A stretch of 64,000 nucleotides of DNA. Source: Sphingomonas sp. SUN039 (GTDB lineage: Bacteria > Pseudomonadota > Alphaproteobacteria > Sphingomonadales > Sphingomonadaceae). The stretch lies in assembly GCF_024758725.1 (NCBI RefSeq), contig NZ_CP096972.1, positions 416,001 through 480,000 on the forward strand. The letters run 5' to 3'. The position numbers were made by a program, and so were the translations under genes. Positions within the stretch are counted from its first letter, which is position 1; every line of letters starts with the position of its first letter. The notes under the pieces were generated by a model, which was not told the origin of the DNA, searched no databases, and saw only the letters and a list, made by a program, of their open reading frames with translations. Shown here piece after piece: positions 1-6,523 of this stretch.

Positions 1-1
1 G

Positions 2-319
2 CGGGCGTGGCCAGTGGTGTCGATCACCGGTGTGGCGACGCCCGCCGATGTCGCGCTGCCGGTCGACAGCTATGCCATCGACATCGGGGCCGACGGTGTC
101 GGTCGGGTGCGGCTGACCACTGCCACGCCGCAACGGGTCAAGGTGACCTATCGCGCGGGTGCAGCGGCAAGCTGGGCCGAAATCGCCGAGCCGGTGCGCC
201 AGGCGATCGTCGAGCTGGTCGCGCACCGATATGAAGGGCGCGACCGCGCCGACGGCGGCGGGCTGCCCGATGGTGTCGTGGCCCTATGGCGCGCGGCGCG
301 CCGGATGGTGCTGGCATGA
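2..319 (+). CDS. GTA head-tail adaptor g6-like (5' truncated by window)
   Basis: The reading frame is open to the left edge, so the N-terminus lies outside the window; about 105 residues are visible. It ends with an ELVAHRYEGRD segment, a pattern typical of the helical end of phage head-tail connector/DNA-packaging proteins (phiE125 gp8 family), which sit between portal and tail. Position immediately before a DUF3168-type gene and the rest of a gene-transfer-agent tail cluster fits RcGTA g6 (adaptor). It overlaps the next gene by 4 bases. Family call is by position and general pattern, so moderate confidence. Confidence 0.6.
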   Translation, partial: RAWPVVSITGVATPADVALPVDSYAIDIGADGVGRVRLTTATPQRVKVTYRAGAAASWAEIAEPVRQAIVELVAHRYEGRDRADGGGLPDGVVALWRAARRMVLA

Positions 320-705
320 CGGCGGGCGAGGCGGTGCGTGCGGCGGTGGTCGCGGGGATGCTGGCGCGGGCAGAATTCACCGGGATCGATGGGTTACGCC
401 GCGAGACAGCAGCCAATGCGTTGCCACAGGCGCGGGTTGAAGCCGGGGTTTCGGGCGACTGGAGCACCAAAGACGCCGTGGGCCGCGAAGTGCGCGCGGT
501 GGCCACAATCCGGGTGGCGCGGGGACAGGCCATGCGCCTGCCGATGATGGTCGCGGCGGCGGAAAACGTCGGGACCGCGCTGTCGGGCGATCTGGGCGGC
601 TGGCAGGTCGGATCGGCTGTGCTGGTGCGCTCGCGCAGCTTCGATGCGCCCGACGGGACCAAAGCCGCAACGGTCGAACACCGTGTGCGGGTTTTGGCAG
701 CATAG
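316..705 (+). CDS. GTA tail terminator g8-like, DUF3168 family
   Basis: 129 residues starting at the ATG that overlaps the preceding stop. The layout (N-terminal helix, then alternating strands with GDWSTKDAVGREVR, and a final strand-rich section) resembles DUF3168 proteins, which form the tail-terminator ring that caps the tail tube. In RcGTA a stopper gene (g7) lies between g6 and g8; here none is visible, so either g7 is absent, highly diverged, or this protein covers that place. An in-frame upstream start at 286 exists but would overlap the previous gene by 34 bases and is disfavoured. Confidence 0.6.
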   Translation: MTAGEAVRAAVVAGMLARAEFTGIDGLRRETAANALPQARVEAGVSGDWSTKDAVGREVRAVATIRVARGQAMRLPMMVAAAENVGTALSGDLGGWQVGSAVLVRSRSFDAPDGTKAATVEHRVRVLAA

Positions 706-727
706 CTTTCAATCGAGGAGATCAATC

Positions 728-1135
728 ATGCCTGTGGAAAAAGGTTCGGCCTTCTTGCTGAAGGTCGGCAACGGCGCTGCGCCGGTCGTTTATGCGACTG
801 TGGCAGGGCTGCGGACGACGCAGCTCAGCATCAACGGCGAAAGCGTCGTCATCACCAACAAGGGGTCGGGCGGGTGGCGCGAGCTGCTGTCGGGCGCCGG
901 GGTGCGGTCGGTCAGTGTGGCGGGCGCGGGAGTCTTCACCGGTTCGGCGGCCGAAACGCGGTTGAAGGCGCGCGCGCTCGACGGGGTGCTCGAGGAGTGC
1001 GAGCTGAGCTTCGAAAGCGGCGAGCGGTTGCAGGGCAGGTTTCTGATCGCGCGGCTCGACTATTCGGGCGATTTCAACGGTGAGCGCAGCTATGCGGTCA
1101 GCCTTGAAAGCTCGGGCGCTTTGGTGTCGCTGTGA
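728..1135 (+). CDS. GTA major tail (tube) protein g9
   Basis: 135 residues, preceded by a clear cgaggag ribosome-binding site about 8 bases upstream of the ATG. The sequence begins MPVEKGSAFLLKVG and continues with TTQLSINGES and SGGWRELLSGAG, typical of the phage/GTA major tail tube family (TP901-1-like), the subunit that polymerises into the tail tube. Size matches RcGTA g9 (about 135 aa). It overlaps the next gene start by 4 bases (gtga), indicating translational coupling in the structural operon. Confidence 0.85.
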   Translation: MPVEKGSAFLLKVGNGAAPVVYATVAGLRTTQLSINGESVVITNKGSGGWRELLSGAGVRSVSVAGAGVFTGSAAETRLKARALDGVLEECELSFESGERLQGRFLIARLDYSGDFNGERSYAVSLESSGALVSL

Positions 1136-1440
1136 GTGCCAATACGGCGCGGGGCGAGGCGATGGTGCGGGTGGGCGGTGCGGAACTCGTCTTGCGACCG
1201 AGCTTTGCCGCGCTGGTCGCGGCAGAGGCGGAATTGGGGCCGCTGTTCGCGCTGGTCGAACGCGCGGCGTCGGGCGGGTTGAAGCTCGACGAGCTGGTCG
1301 CGCTGTTCTGGTACTGTCTGGCCGCGCGGCCCGAAGGGCTGACCCGGGAGGCGCTGGGCGAGGCGGTCGTCGGGCAGGGACTAAGCACCGTGACGCCCGC
1401 GCTGCGTGTTCTGCTCGGGCAGATATTGGGTGGACGGTGA
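1132..1440 (+). CDS. GTA tail assembly chaperone g10-like
   Basis: 102 residues from a GTG that overlaps the tube-protein stop. It contains ANTARGE then a short beta section and AALVAAEAELG, the layout of GTA tail-assembly chaperones (gene-transfer-agent family protein, Phage_TAC_11 type) that coat the tape measure before tube polymerisation. Location between tube (g9) and g10.1/tape measure supports the call. Overlaps the next CDS by 11 bases. Confidence 0.7.
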   Translation: MSANTARGEAMVRVGGAELVLRPSFAALVAAEAELGPLFALVERAASGGLKLDELVALFWYCLAARPEGLTREALGEAVVGQGLSTVTPALRVLLGQILGGR

Positions 1441-1630
1441 TCGTTTTGCGGCTGCGGCGGCGCGCCTCGCCGGTCTGACCGGTGCGGTCCTCGGCTGGCG
1501 ACCCGATGAGTTCTGGGCAGCGACGCCTGCCGAACTCGCCGCGATTTTCGACGCACTGGCACCGCCCGGTGCGGCACCGCCGACGCAGGGCGACCTGACC
1601 AGATTGAGGGAGCGATTTCCCGATGGATGA
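1430..1630 (+). CDS. GTA chaperone g10.1-like (Phage_TAC_6/DUF2376)
   Basis: 66 residues if started at the GTG at 1430 (an earlier in-frame GTG at 1406 would lengthen it by 8). The pattern AARLAGLTGAVLGWRPDEFW followed by TPAELAAI matches the small phage chaperone family TIGR02216/Phage_TAC_6 in which a conserved G-W-x-P-D-E-F-W motif precedes the last helix. In RcGTA this small ORF (g10.1) sits between g10 and the tape measure, as here. Ends with an 8-base overlap into the tape-measure gene. Confidence 0.75.
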   Translation: MDGDRFAAAAARLAGLTGAVLGWRPDEFWAATPAELAAIFDALAPPGAAPPTQGDLTRLRERFPDG

Positions 1631-2201
1631 GCTGAACGACAAGATCGTGTCGATCCGCGCCGACACATCCGCCTTTGCGCGCGATGTTGCCGTCATGCGC
1701 GCCGAGCTGGAAGGGCCGTTCGCCGCCGGTGCCGACCGCGCGGGACGCGCGATCGAGACCAGCCTGTTGCGCGCGATCCGCACGGGTAAGATCGGGTTCG
1801 ACGATCTGAAATCGGTCGCGCTGTCGGTGCTGGCCGAGATCGCGGCGAGCGCGATCCGCAGCGGCATCGGCGCGATCCTGGGCGGCGGCGGGCAGGCGCC
1901 GGGGCCGGGCGGGTTGCTGTCGCAGGTCGGCGGCATTTTGGGCGGGGTGCTCGGCCTGCCAGGGCGCGCGACCGGCGGGCCTGTAGGACCGGGCCATGCC
2001 TATGTCGTCGGCGAACGCGGGCCGGAGCTGTTCGTGCCGACGTCGAGCGGTTCGATTGCGACGGGCGGCAATATGGCGGCGCGCGAGGTGCGGGTTGCGC
2101 TGACGATCAACGCGCCGGCGGGCACCGCGCCCGAAATGCTGGCGCGCTCGTCGCGGCAGGTGGCACGCGCGGTGCGGTCGGCGCTGGTGGCGGTGGAGTA
2201 A
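1623..2201 (+). CDS. GTA tape measure protein g11
   Basis: 192 residues. The N-terminal half is helical; a glycine-rich hydrophobic middle (about 82-118) is followed by VVGERGPELFVP (about 128-139), the hallmark C-terminal motif of phage tape-measure proteins. RcGTA g11 is similarly short (about 219 aa), implying a short GTA-type tail. It determines tail length and is probably ejected with DNA. Starts inside the end of g10.1 (ATG at 1623). Followed by a 151-base gap that holds a large palindrome. Confidence 0.85.
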   Translation: MDELNDKIVSIRADTSAFARDVAVMRAELEGPFAAGADRAGRAIETSLLRAIRTGKIGFDDLKSVALSVLAEIAASAIRSGIGAILGGGGQAPGPGGLLSQVGGILGGVLGLPGRATGGPVGPGHAYVVGERGPELFVPTSSGSIATGGNMAAREVRVALTINAPAGTAPEMLARSSRQVARAVRSALVAVE

Positions 2202-2218
2202 ATCGCTGGAGGCGTATT

Positions 2219-2318
2219 CAAGAAAGAAGAAGGCGGTTTCACGCGAAGGCGCGAAGCCGCGAAGGGAGTGCACTTCTTTGCGGCTTCGCGCCTTCGCGTG
2301 AGACCTCCTCCTTTCTGT
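2219..2318. repeat. Palindromic intergenic element, family A (g11-g12 gap)
   Basis: Two 27-base arms (2238-2264 and 2276-2302) are near-perfect reverse complements built from repeated CGCGAAG units, with an 11-base loop; purine/pyrimidine-rich flanks extend the pairing to roughly 2219-2318. The core resembles the element inside folK at 25104-25175 (TTTCACGCG then tandem GCG-AG units), so these look like copies of one dispersed repeat family. It fills the only sizeable gap in this part of the GTA operon and could form a strong mRNA hairpin between g11 and g12. Confidence 0.8.
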
Positions 2319-2352
2319 TTTTTACTTTGGTGCCTGCGGCGCGGAGGAAATT

Positions 2353-4680
2353 ATGCCCTATTGGCTCGCCAATGCCGCGTCGCAGCAGCGGCAGACGTGG
2401 GTGAAAAGGTTCGATCCGGTTTATTGGACGGTCGATTTCCCGCGCCCGATGATGGCGGGGGTGACCACCAGCGGCCCGCACGGGCTGCGCGTCGATCTTT
2501 CCTTTTATCGCAGGGACGACCTCGCGGGGTTGATCTGGACGTCCGAGGACACGGTCGATCATCCGCTGCTGGCCTATGAGACGAACCGCGATTTTCGCCG
2601 GTGCCAGTTGCGGTTTCGCTGGCGGTCGTCGGGGGTGAAAGCGCTCGATGCGGTCAATGGCCCGGTGCTGACCATCGAGGGTCGCGATGCGGGTGGCGCG
2701 GCGAAGAGCTGGTACGTGCGGTTGTGGAACTATGCCGTGGGGACGCCGACCGATGCGGTCGTGAGTCTCGATTTCGGCGCGCTCGATGGCGGCTTCCTGC
2801 TGCCGGGCGAGGCTGATCCGGTTTGGGCGGGCGATGTGGACCGGATGTTCTTGTCGCTGGTGTCGGGGGATTACGACGGCACCGCAGCGAACCTCGCTGC
2901 GCCGGTCGAGGCCTGGGTGACGCTCGACGATATCGCGTGCGACGGGTCGGGATCGGTGCTGGCACTGGGCGACGTGCATGTGCCGCCGCATGGGCTGGGC
3001 ATCGCGACAGGGTATGACGATAGCTACAACGTCACGCCCGCGCGGCTGGTGCGGAATATCGTTGCGCTCGGGTATCGGGGCGCGGTCAACCACTATGTCG
3101 GGATGAGCCATTACTATCGGCTCGAAGCAATCGGCGGCGGGCATTACGTGTCGCTGACCGGTGGGGCACTCAATGGCCCGTGCGCGGCGTGGCATGCGGA
3201 CTGGGCGGCTCGGTTGAAAGCGGCGGGGTTGGGGCTGATCGTCTCGCTCAGCTACGAATTGTTCGACGCCAATTGCTGGAACGATTGGAAGCAGCGCGCG
3301 AGCAATGGCGATCCAGCACTGACCGGCTGGGTGCCGCCGTCGACCTTGCTGTCGCCTGCGCATGGCGGCGCGATGGCGTATTTGCAGGCAGTCGCGCGCG
3401 CTTTTGTGCAGATTGCAGTGAGCGCGGGCCATTCGCCGCGTTTCCAGATCGGCGAGCCATGGTGGTGGGTGATGCCGGACCATCGCATCTGTTTGTATGA
3501 CGATGCGGCGAAGGCCGCTCTCGGTGGCAGCCCGTTGGCGATCGACGATGTGCGCGGGTCGCTGAACGCAGCCAAGCGCGCGCTGCTCGATGCGGCGGGG
3601 GCGTTGCTCGCGGCATCGACAGCGGCGCTGCATGCGGCGGTGCGGGCGGATTATGCGGCGTGCGAGCGGTTGTTGCTCGCCTATCTGCCGACGGTGGCGG
3701 ACGAGGCGGCTCCCGAGGTCAAGCGCGCGAATTTGCCGGTCGGCTGGGCGTCGCCTGCGTTCGACGTGCTGCAACTCGAGGATTATGATTGGGTCACGAC
3801 CGGCAATCGCGGGGCGAGCGCGCGGGCGTGGGACGCGGCGACGGCGCGGCTCGGCTACTCCAAGGCGGGGCAGCATTATTTCAGCGGCTTCGTGCTGCGT
3901 CCCGAGGACGCGGCGCAATGGACCGAAATTGCTGCCGCTGCCGAGGAGCGCGCGCCGCAAGTCGCCGAAACATTCATCTGGGCGCTGCCGCAGGTGCTGC
4001 GAGATGGCTTTACGTATTTCCGTATCGGGGAGGACGATGTGACCGAATTCGACGAGGTCGATTTTCCGCTGGCGGTGGGCCGCGCGGCCAGTGTCGAGCC
4101 GGGGTTTTCGACGCAGGTCGTGACCACCGCCTCGGGCCATGAACAGCGCAACGCCGATTGGGCAAGCGCACGGATGCGCTATGATGCGGGGCCGGGGGTA
4201 CGGTCGGAAGCCGATCTGGCGACACTGATCGCGTTTTTTCGCGCAAGGCGTGGGGCGGCAAAGGCGTTCCGGTTTCGTGACCCGCTCGATCACTCGTCGA
4301 AGAATATGACGGGCGTGCCGGACGCGACCGACCAGCTGCTCGGCACCGGCGACGGCGTGCGAACAAGGTTCGCGCTGGTAAAGCGTTACGGCGACGGCGC
4401 GGACGCCGAAGTCCGCCCAATCACGCGGCCAGTGGCGGTGTCGGTGCGAGTGGCGGTCGGCGGGGTCGAGGCGGTGAGTGGCTGGACCTTGGGCGCGGGC
4501 GGGGTGGTGGACTTCGCGGTGGCGCCGGGCGCGGGCGCGACGGTGACGGCGGGCTATCTGTTCGACGTCCCAGTGCGCTTTGCCGAGGACCGGCTGGGGG
4601 TGTCGTTGGCGACGTTTATGGCGGGGGAGGTCGGGGCTGTTGAGCTGATCGAGGTGCGGGAAGTTGAGGTCAGCGACTGA
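2353..4680 (+). CDS. GTA distal tail protein g12 (DUF2460) with large N-terminal fusion
   Basis: 775 residues; ATG preceded by gaggaa. Residues about 566-775 match DUF2460/RcGTA g12: FDEVDFPLAVGR, QVVTTASGHEQRNADWA, RYDAGPGVRS, IAFFRARRGAAKAFRFRDPL. RcGTA g12 is only about 210 aa, so residues 1-565 are an extra module. That region has an N-terminal beta-rich part (1-200) and a section with GYDDSYNVTPARLVRNIVAL, NHYVGMSHYY and IGEPWWW that looks like a TIM-barrel carbohydrate-active domain, though I cannot name the family. It would place a putative glycan-binding or hydrolysing domain at the tail tip. The window's g15 is correspondingly short. Confidence 0.8.
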   Translation: MPYWLANAASQQRQTWVKRFDPVYWTVDFPRPMMAGVTTSGPHGLRVDLSFYRRDDLAGLIWTSEDTVDHPLLAYETNRDFRRCQLRFRWRSSGVKALDAVNGPVLTIEGRDAGGAAKSWYVRLWNYAVGTPTDAVVSLDFGALDGGFLLPGEADPVWAGDVDRMFLSLVSGDYDGTAANLAAPVEAWVTLDDIACDGSGSVLALGDVHVPPHGLGIATGYDDSYNVTPARLVRNIVALGYRGAVNHYVGMSHYYRLEAIGGGHYVSLTGGALNGPCAAWHADWAARLKAAGLGLIVSLSYELFDANCWNDWKQRASNGDPALTGWVPPSTLLSPAHGGAMAYLQAVARAFVQIAVSAGHSPRFQIGEPWWWVMPDHRICLYDDAAKAALGGSPLAIDDVRGSLNAAKRALLDAAGALLAASTAALHAAVRADYAACERLLLAYLPTVADEAAPEVKRANLPVGWASPAFDVLQLEDYDWVTTGNRGASARAWDAATARLGYSKAGQHYFSGFVLRPEDAAQWTEIAAAAEERAPQVAETFIWALPQVLRDGFTYFRIGEDDVTEFDEVDFPLAVGRAASVEPGFSTQVVTTASGHEQRNADWASARMRYDAGPGVRSEADLATLIAFFRARRGAAKAFRFRDPLDHSSKNMTGVPDATDQLLGTGDGVRTRFALVKRYGDGADAEVRPITRPVAVSVRVAVGGVEAVSGWTLGAGGVVDFAVAPGAGATVTAGYLFDVPVRFAEDRLGVSLATFMAGEVGAVELIEVREVEVSD

Positions 4681-4698
4681 TTTCGACGTTGATTGGCT

Positions 4699-4738
4699 GT
4701 CAACAAAAAGTTGACTTTCTGGCTCTATTATCTATCTT
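4699..4738 (+). promoter_or_regulatory. Predicted sigma70-type promoter with operator-like palindrome
   Basis: TTGACT (4711-4716) and TATCTT (4733-4738) are spaced by 16 bases. A perfect 6-base inverted repeat, GTCAAC-AAAAA-GTTGAC (4699-4715), overlaps the -35 box, so a dimeric repressor could block it. It lies just after g12 and ahead of a structured, terminator-ended stretch with no ORF of convincing quality. Confidence 0.5.
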
Positions 4739-4744
4739 ACAACA

Positions 4745-4885
4745 CACAAAGACGCTGGACTGAGAGGTGGGAACCGCCACCCCACACACTTCGGGTAACT
4801 GGAGTAGAGGCCTAGAGCCGAGAGATCGTGTTTGGCAACACGCTCATTCTGCGTCGAAGGGGAGTCGGAAACGGCTCCCCTTTTT
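4745..4885 (+). ncRNA. Candidate small RNA inside the GTA cluster
   Basis: About 140 bases between a predicted promoter and a rho-independent terminator. Local pairing is strong: GACGC (4751-4755) with GCGTC (4851-4855) closes the element; GGTGG (4766-4770) pairs with CCACC (4777-4781); CGTGTT (4827-4832) pairs with AACACG (4837-4842) over a TGGC loop; the terminator hairpin follows. It does not match riboswitch or housekeeping RNA patterns I know. It converges with, and ends at, the stop codon of the reverse-strand gene 4885-5307, so it could act on that mRNA or its read-through. Could instead be a short leader; no downstream ORF fits. Confidence 0.45.
4859..4885 (+). terminator. Rho-independent terminator
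   Basis: Nine-base-pair stem (4859-4867 with 4872-4880, one G-T pair) closed by a GAAA tetraloop and followed by five T residues at 4881-4885. It ends the candidate sRNA and also separates the convergent gene on the other strand. Confidence 0.85.
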
Positions 4886-5307
4886 CATATCGGTAAGACT
4901 GGGATCAGCGATTTTCGCAGGCGGCGTCGATCCACATCCTCCTGCTTGATCCGGTAAGCCGTTCGGACGTTGTAAGTGCCGAATTGGCTGACCGACAGTC
5001 CGATCGCGACAAGGACGTGCTCGTTGTCCGACGGTCCTGCGATGCGTCTCACAACATAGAAGTTCTCGCCGTGTTTTGGATCCTGTCCGGCGAAAGTCGG
5101 TGAACGGATAATTTCAGCGAAATTTTCCATTATCAACGCATAGTCATCGGCGTGATCGCGCGCGATGTGTTCGTGGCAAGCCTTGCTGACCCAGACATCA
5201 GCGGTTTCGAGTTCGGTTCCGAGCGCCCGATTGATCGGATCGACGACAAGCGTTCCGACCGAAAATGCTTTGAACGACTTCGACATCGGATCGAACTTAA
5301 TCGGCAT
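4885..5307 (-). CDS. BECR-fold nuclease-like protein inserted in GTA cluster
   Basis: 140 residues on the strand opposite to the GTA operon. After a variable N-terminus the sequence reads VWVSKACHEHIARDHADDY, an eIIrsP-type turn (EIIRSPTF), a conserved strand VLVAIGLS and a closing NVRTAYRIK. This order (HI..H helix, IP/SP turn, two strands, TAY) is that of phage-associated BECR (barnase/EndoU/colicin/RelE) nuclease-like domains such as the PBECR families. No signal peptide or membrane segment. It splits g12 from g13 and its 3' end meets the candidate sRNA. Role (cargo toxin, superinfection defence or neutral passenger) is inference; the assignment is pattern-based only. Confidence 0.45.
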   Translation of the reverse strand: MPIKFDPMSKSFKAFSVGTLVVDPINRALGTELETADVWVSKACHEHIARDHADDYALIMENFAEIIRSPTFAGQDPKHGENFYVVRRIAGPSDNEHVLVAIGLSVSQFGTYNVRTAYRIKQEDVDRRRLRKSLIPVLPI

Positions 5308-5343
5308 TTAGCTCGTCTGTCGAGCACTACGGTGGAGAGTAAA

Positions 5344-6159
5344 ATGCCCGACTGGTACGCCCAGCCGCTGACGACGCTTGCCTTTTTGTGGCGGGTCGAG
5401 CGGGCGGACGGGGTTGCACTTGGCTTTACGTCGCACGACCGCGATCTGACGCGCGACGGGTTTGTTTATCGCGCGGCACCGGGGATGGTGCCTTCTGCGA
5501 TCCGGCTGTCGGGCGGGTTCGAGGCGGACGATGTCGATCTCGACGGGGCGCTGACCTCGGGCGCTTTTACCGAGGACGATTTGCGCGCCGGGCGGTGGGA
5601 TGGGGCGCGGCTGGTGCTGAGTGCGGTCGATTGGGCGGACGCCGATGCCGAGGCGGTCGTGCTGGTGCGCGGGACGTTCGGGTCGGTCGCGTTGCGCGAC
5701 GGTTCGTTCAGCGTGGGTTTGCGCGGGGTGGCGAGCGCGTTCGATGCGGCGGTGGCGGAGGAGACTTCGCCGTCGTGCCGCGCGACGCTCGGCGACCGGC
5801 GCTGTCGGGTCGATCTGGCGGGGCGGCGGCATGGGCTGCGGGTTGTGGCAGTTGCGGGATCGGCGGTGACGCTCGAAACCGGCTTTGCCGACGGCATTTT
5901 TGCGGGCGGGTCGCTGCGCTGGATCGATGGGCCGCGTGCGGGAACAATCGAGCGGGTGCTGGCGTCGGCGGGGACGGGCGTGACCCTGGCCGAACCGGTT
6001 GTGGTGGCGTTGTCAGTTTCTGGGCCGGTCGCGGTCGAATTGGTCGAGGGCTGCGACCGGCAATTGGGCACCTGCCGCGACCGCTTTGCCAATGTCGCCA
6101 ATTTCCGGGGTGAGCCGCATCTGCCCGGCAACGATCTGTTGACCCGCTATGGGGGCTAG
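5344..6159 (+). CDS. GTA tail hub protein g13 (DUF2163, phage_BR0599)
   Basis: 271 residues from the ATG at 5344, preceded by ggagag. Opening LTTLAFLWRVERADG.ALGFTSHDRDL and the C-terminal four cysteines (C145, C154, C237, C244 in SCRATLGDRRC and GCDRQLGTC) match DUF2163/TIGR02218, the hub of GTA and siphophage tails. The cysteine set is consistent with an Fe-S cluster, as known for lambda gpL-type hub proteins. Overlaps the next gene by 11 bases. An upstream in-frame extension to 5152 would run through the divergent gene and is rejected. Confidence 0.88.
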   Translation: MPDWYAQPLTTLAFLWRVERADGVALGFTSHDRDLTRDGFVYRAAPGMVPSAIRLSGGFEADDVDLDGALTSGAFTEDDLRAGRWDGARLVLSAVDWADADAEAVVLVRGTFGSVALRDGSFSVGLRGVASAFDAAVAEETSPSCRATLGDRRCRVDLAGRRHGLRVVAVAGSAVTLETGFADGIFAGGSLRWIDGPRAGTIERVLASAGTGVTLAEPVVVALSVSGPVAVELVEGCDRQLGTCRDRFANVANFRGEPHLPGNDLLTRYGG

Positions 6160-6520
6160 AGTCGTCGCGCGCGCGCGCGCTGTGGTGGGGACGCCGTTCC
6201 GGTTGCACGGGCGCGATACGCGCGGTGTGGATTGTGTCGGGCTGGTCGCGCTGGCGTGGCGGCGGGGCGAGATCCCGAGCGGCTATGCGCTGCGGACATG
6301 CGATCCGGCATTCCTTGAAGGACCGCTGCGCGCGATGCGGTTCCGGCGGCGGCGCAAGGTCAAGCCGGGGGACATCTTCGTGCTGAACGCGGGACCGGCG
6401 CAGCTGCATCTTGGCATCTGGACCGGCGACAGCCTGATCCACGCCGATGCGGGGTTGCGTCGCGTGGTCGAAACGCCGGGGTGGCCGTGCTGGCCGGTGC
6501 TGAGCATGTGGGGGCGATAG
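6149..6520 (+). CDS. GTA cell-wall peptidase g14 (NlpC/P60)
   Basis: 123 residues. TPFRLHGRDTRGVDCVGLV carries the nucleophile Cys29 in the D-C-x-G-L setting of NlpC/P60 cysteine peptidases, and AQLHLGIW provides the catalytic His (about His87). In GTAs this tail-tip enzyme cuts peptidoglycan peptides during DNA delivery. Starts inside the g13 end and is followed 3 bases later by g15. Confidence 0.9.
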   Translation: MGARVVARARAVVGTPFRLHGRDTRGVDCVGLVALAWRRGEIPSGYALRTCDPAFLEGPLRAMRFRRRRKVKPGDIFVLNAGPAQLHLGIWTGDSLIHADAGLRRVVETPGWPCWPVLSMWGR

Positions 6521-6523
6521 GCG

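Noticed and set aside
722-1936. 404-residue reverse-strand ORF opposite GTA genes g9-g11
   Set aside because: Arg/Pro/Ala-rich shadow of high-GC coding DNA; no motifs or start site; GTA genes on the other strand are coherent.
2239-4293. 684-residue reverse-strand ORF opposite g12
   Set aside because: Compositionally an antisense shadow (Arg/His/Pro-rich), no ribosome-binding site, and it runs through the palindrome.
4745-4885. Riboswitch (TPP or cobalamin) reading of the structured element
   Set aside because: CTGAGAGG resembles part of TPP aptamers but the other conserved segments are missing and no biosynthetic gene follows.
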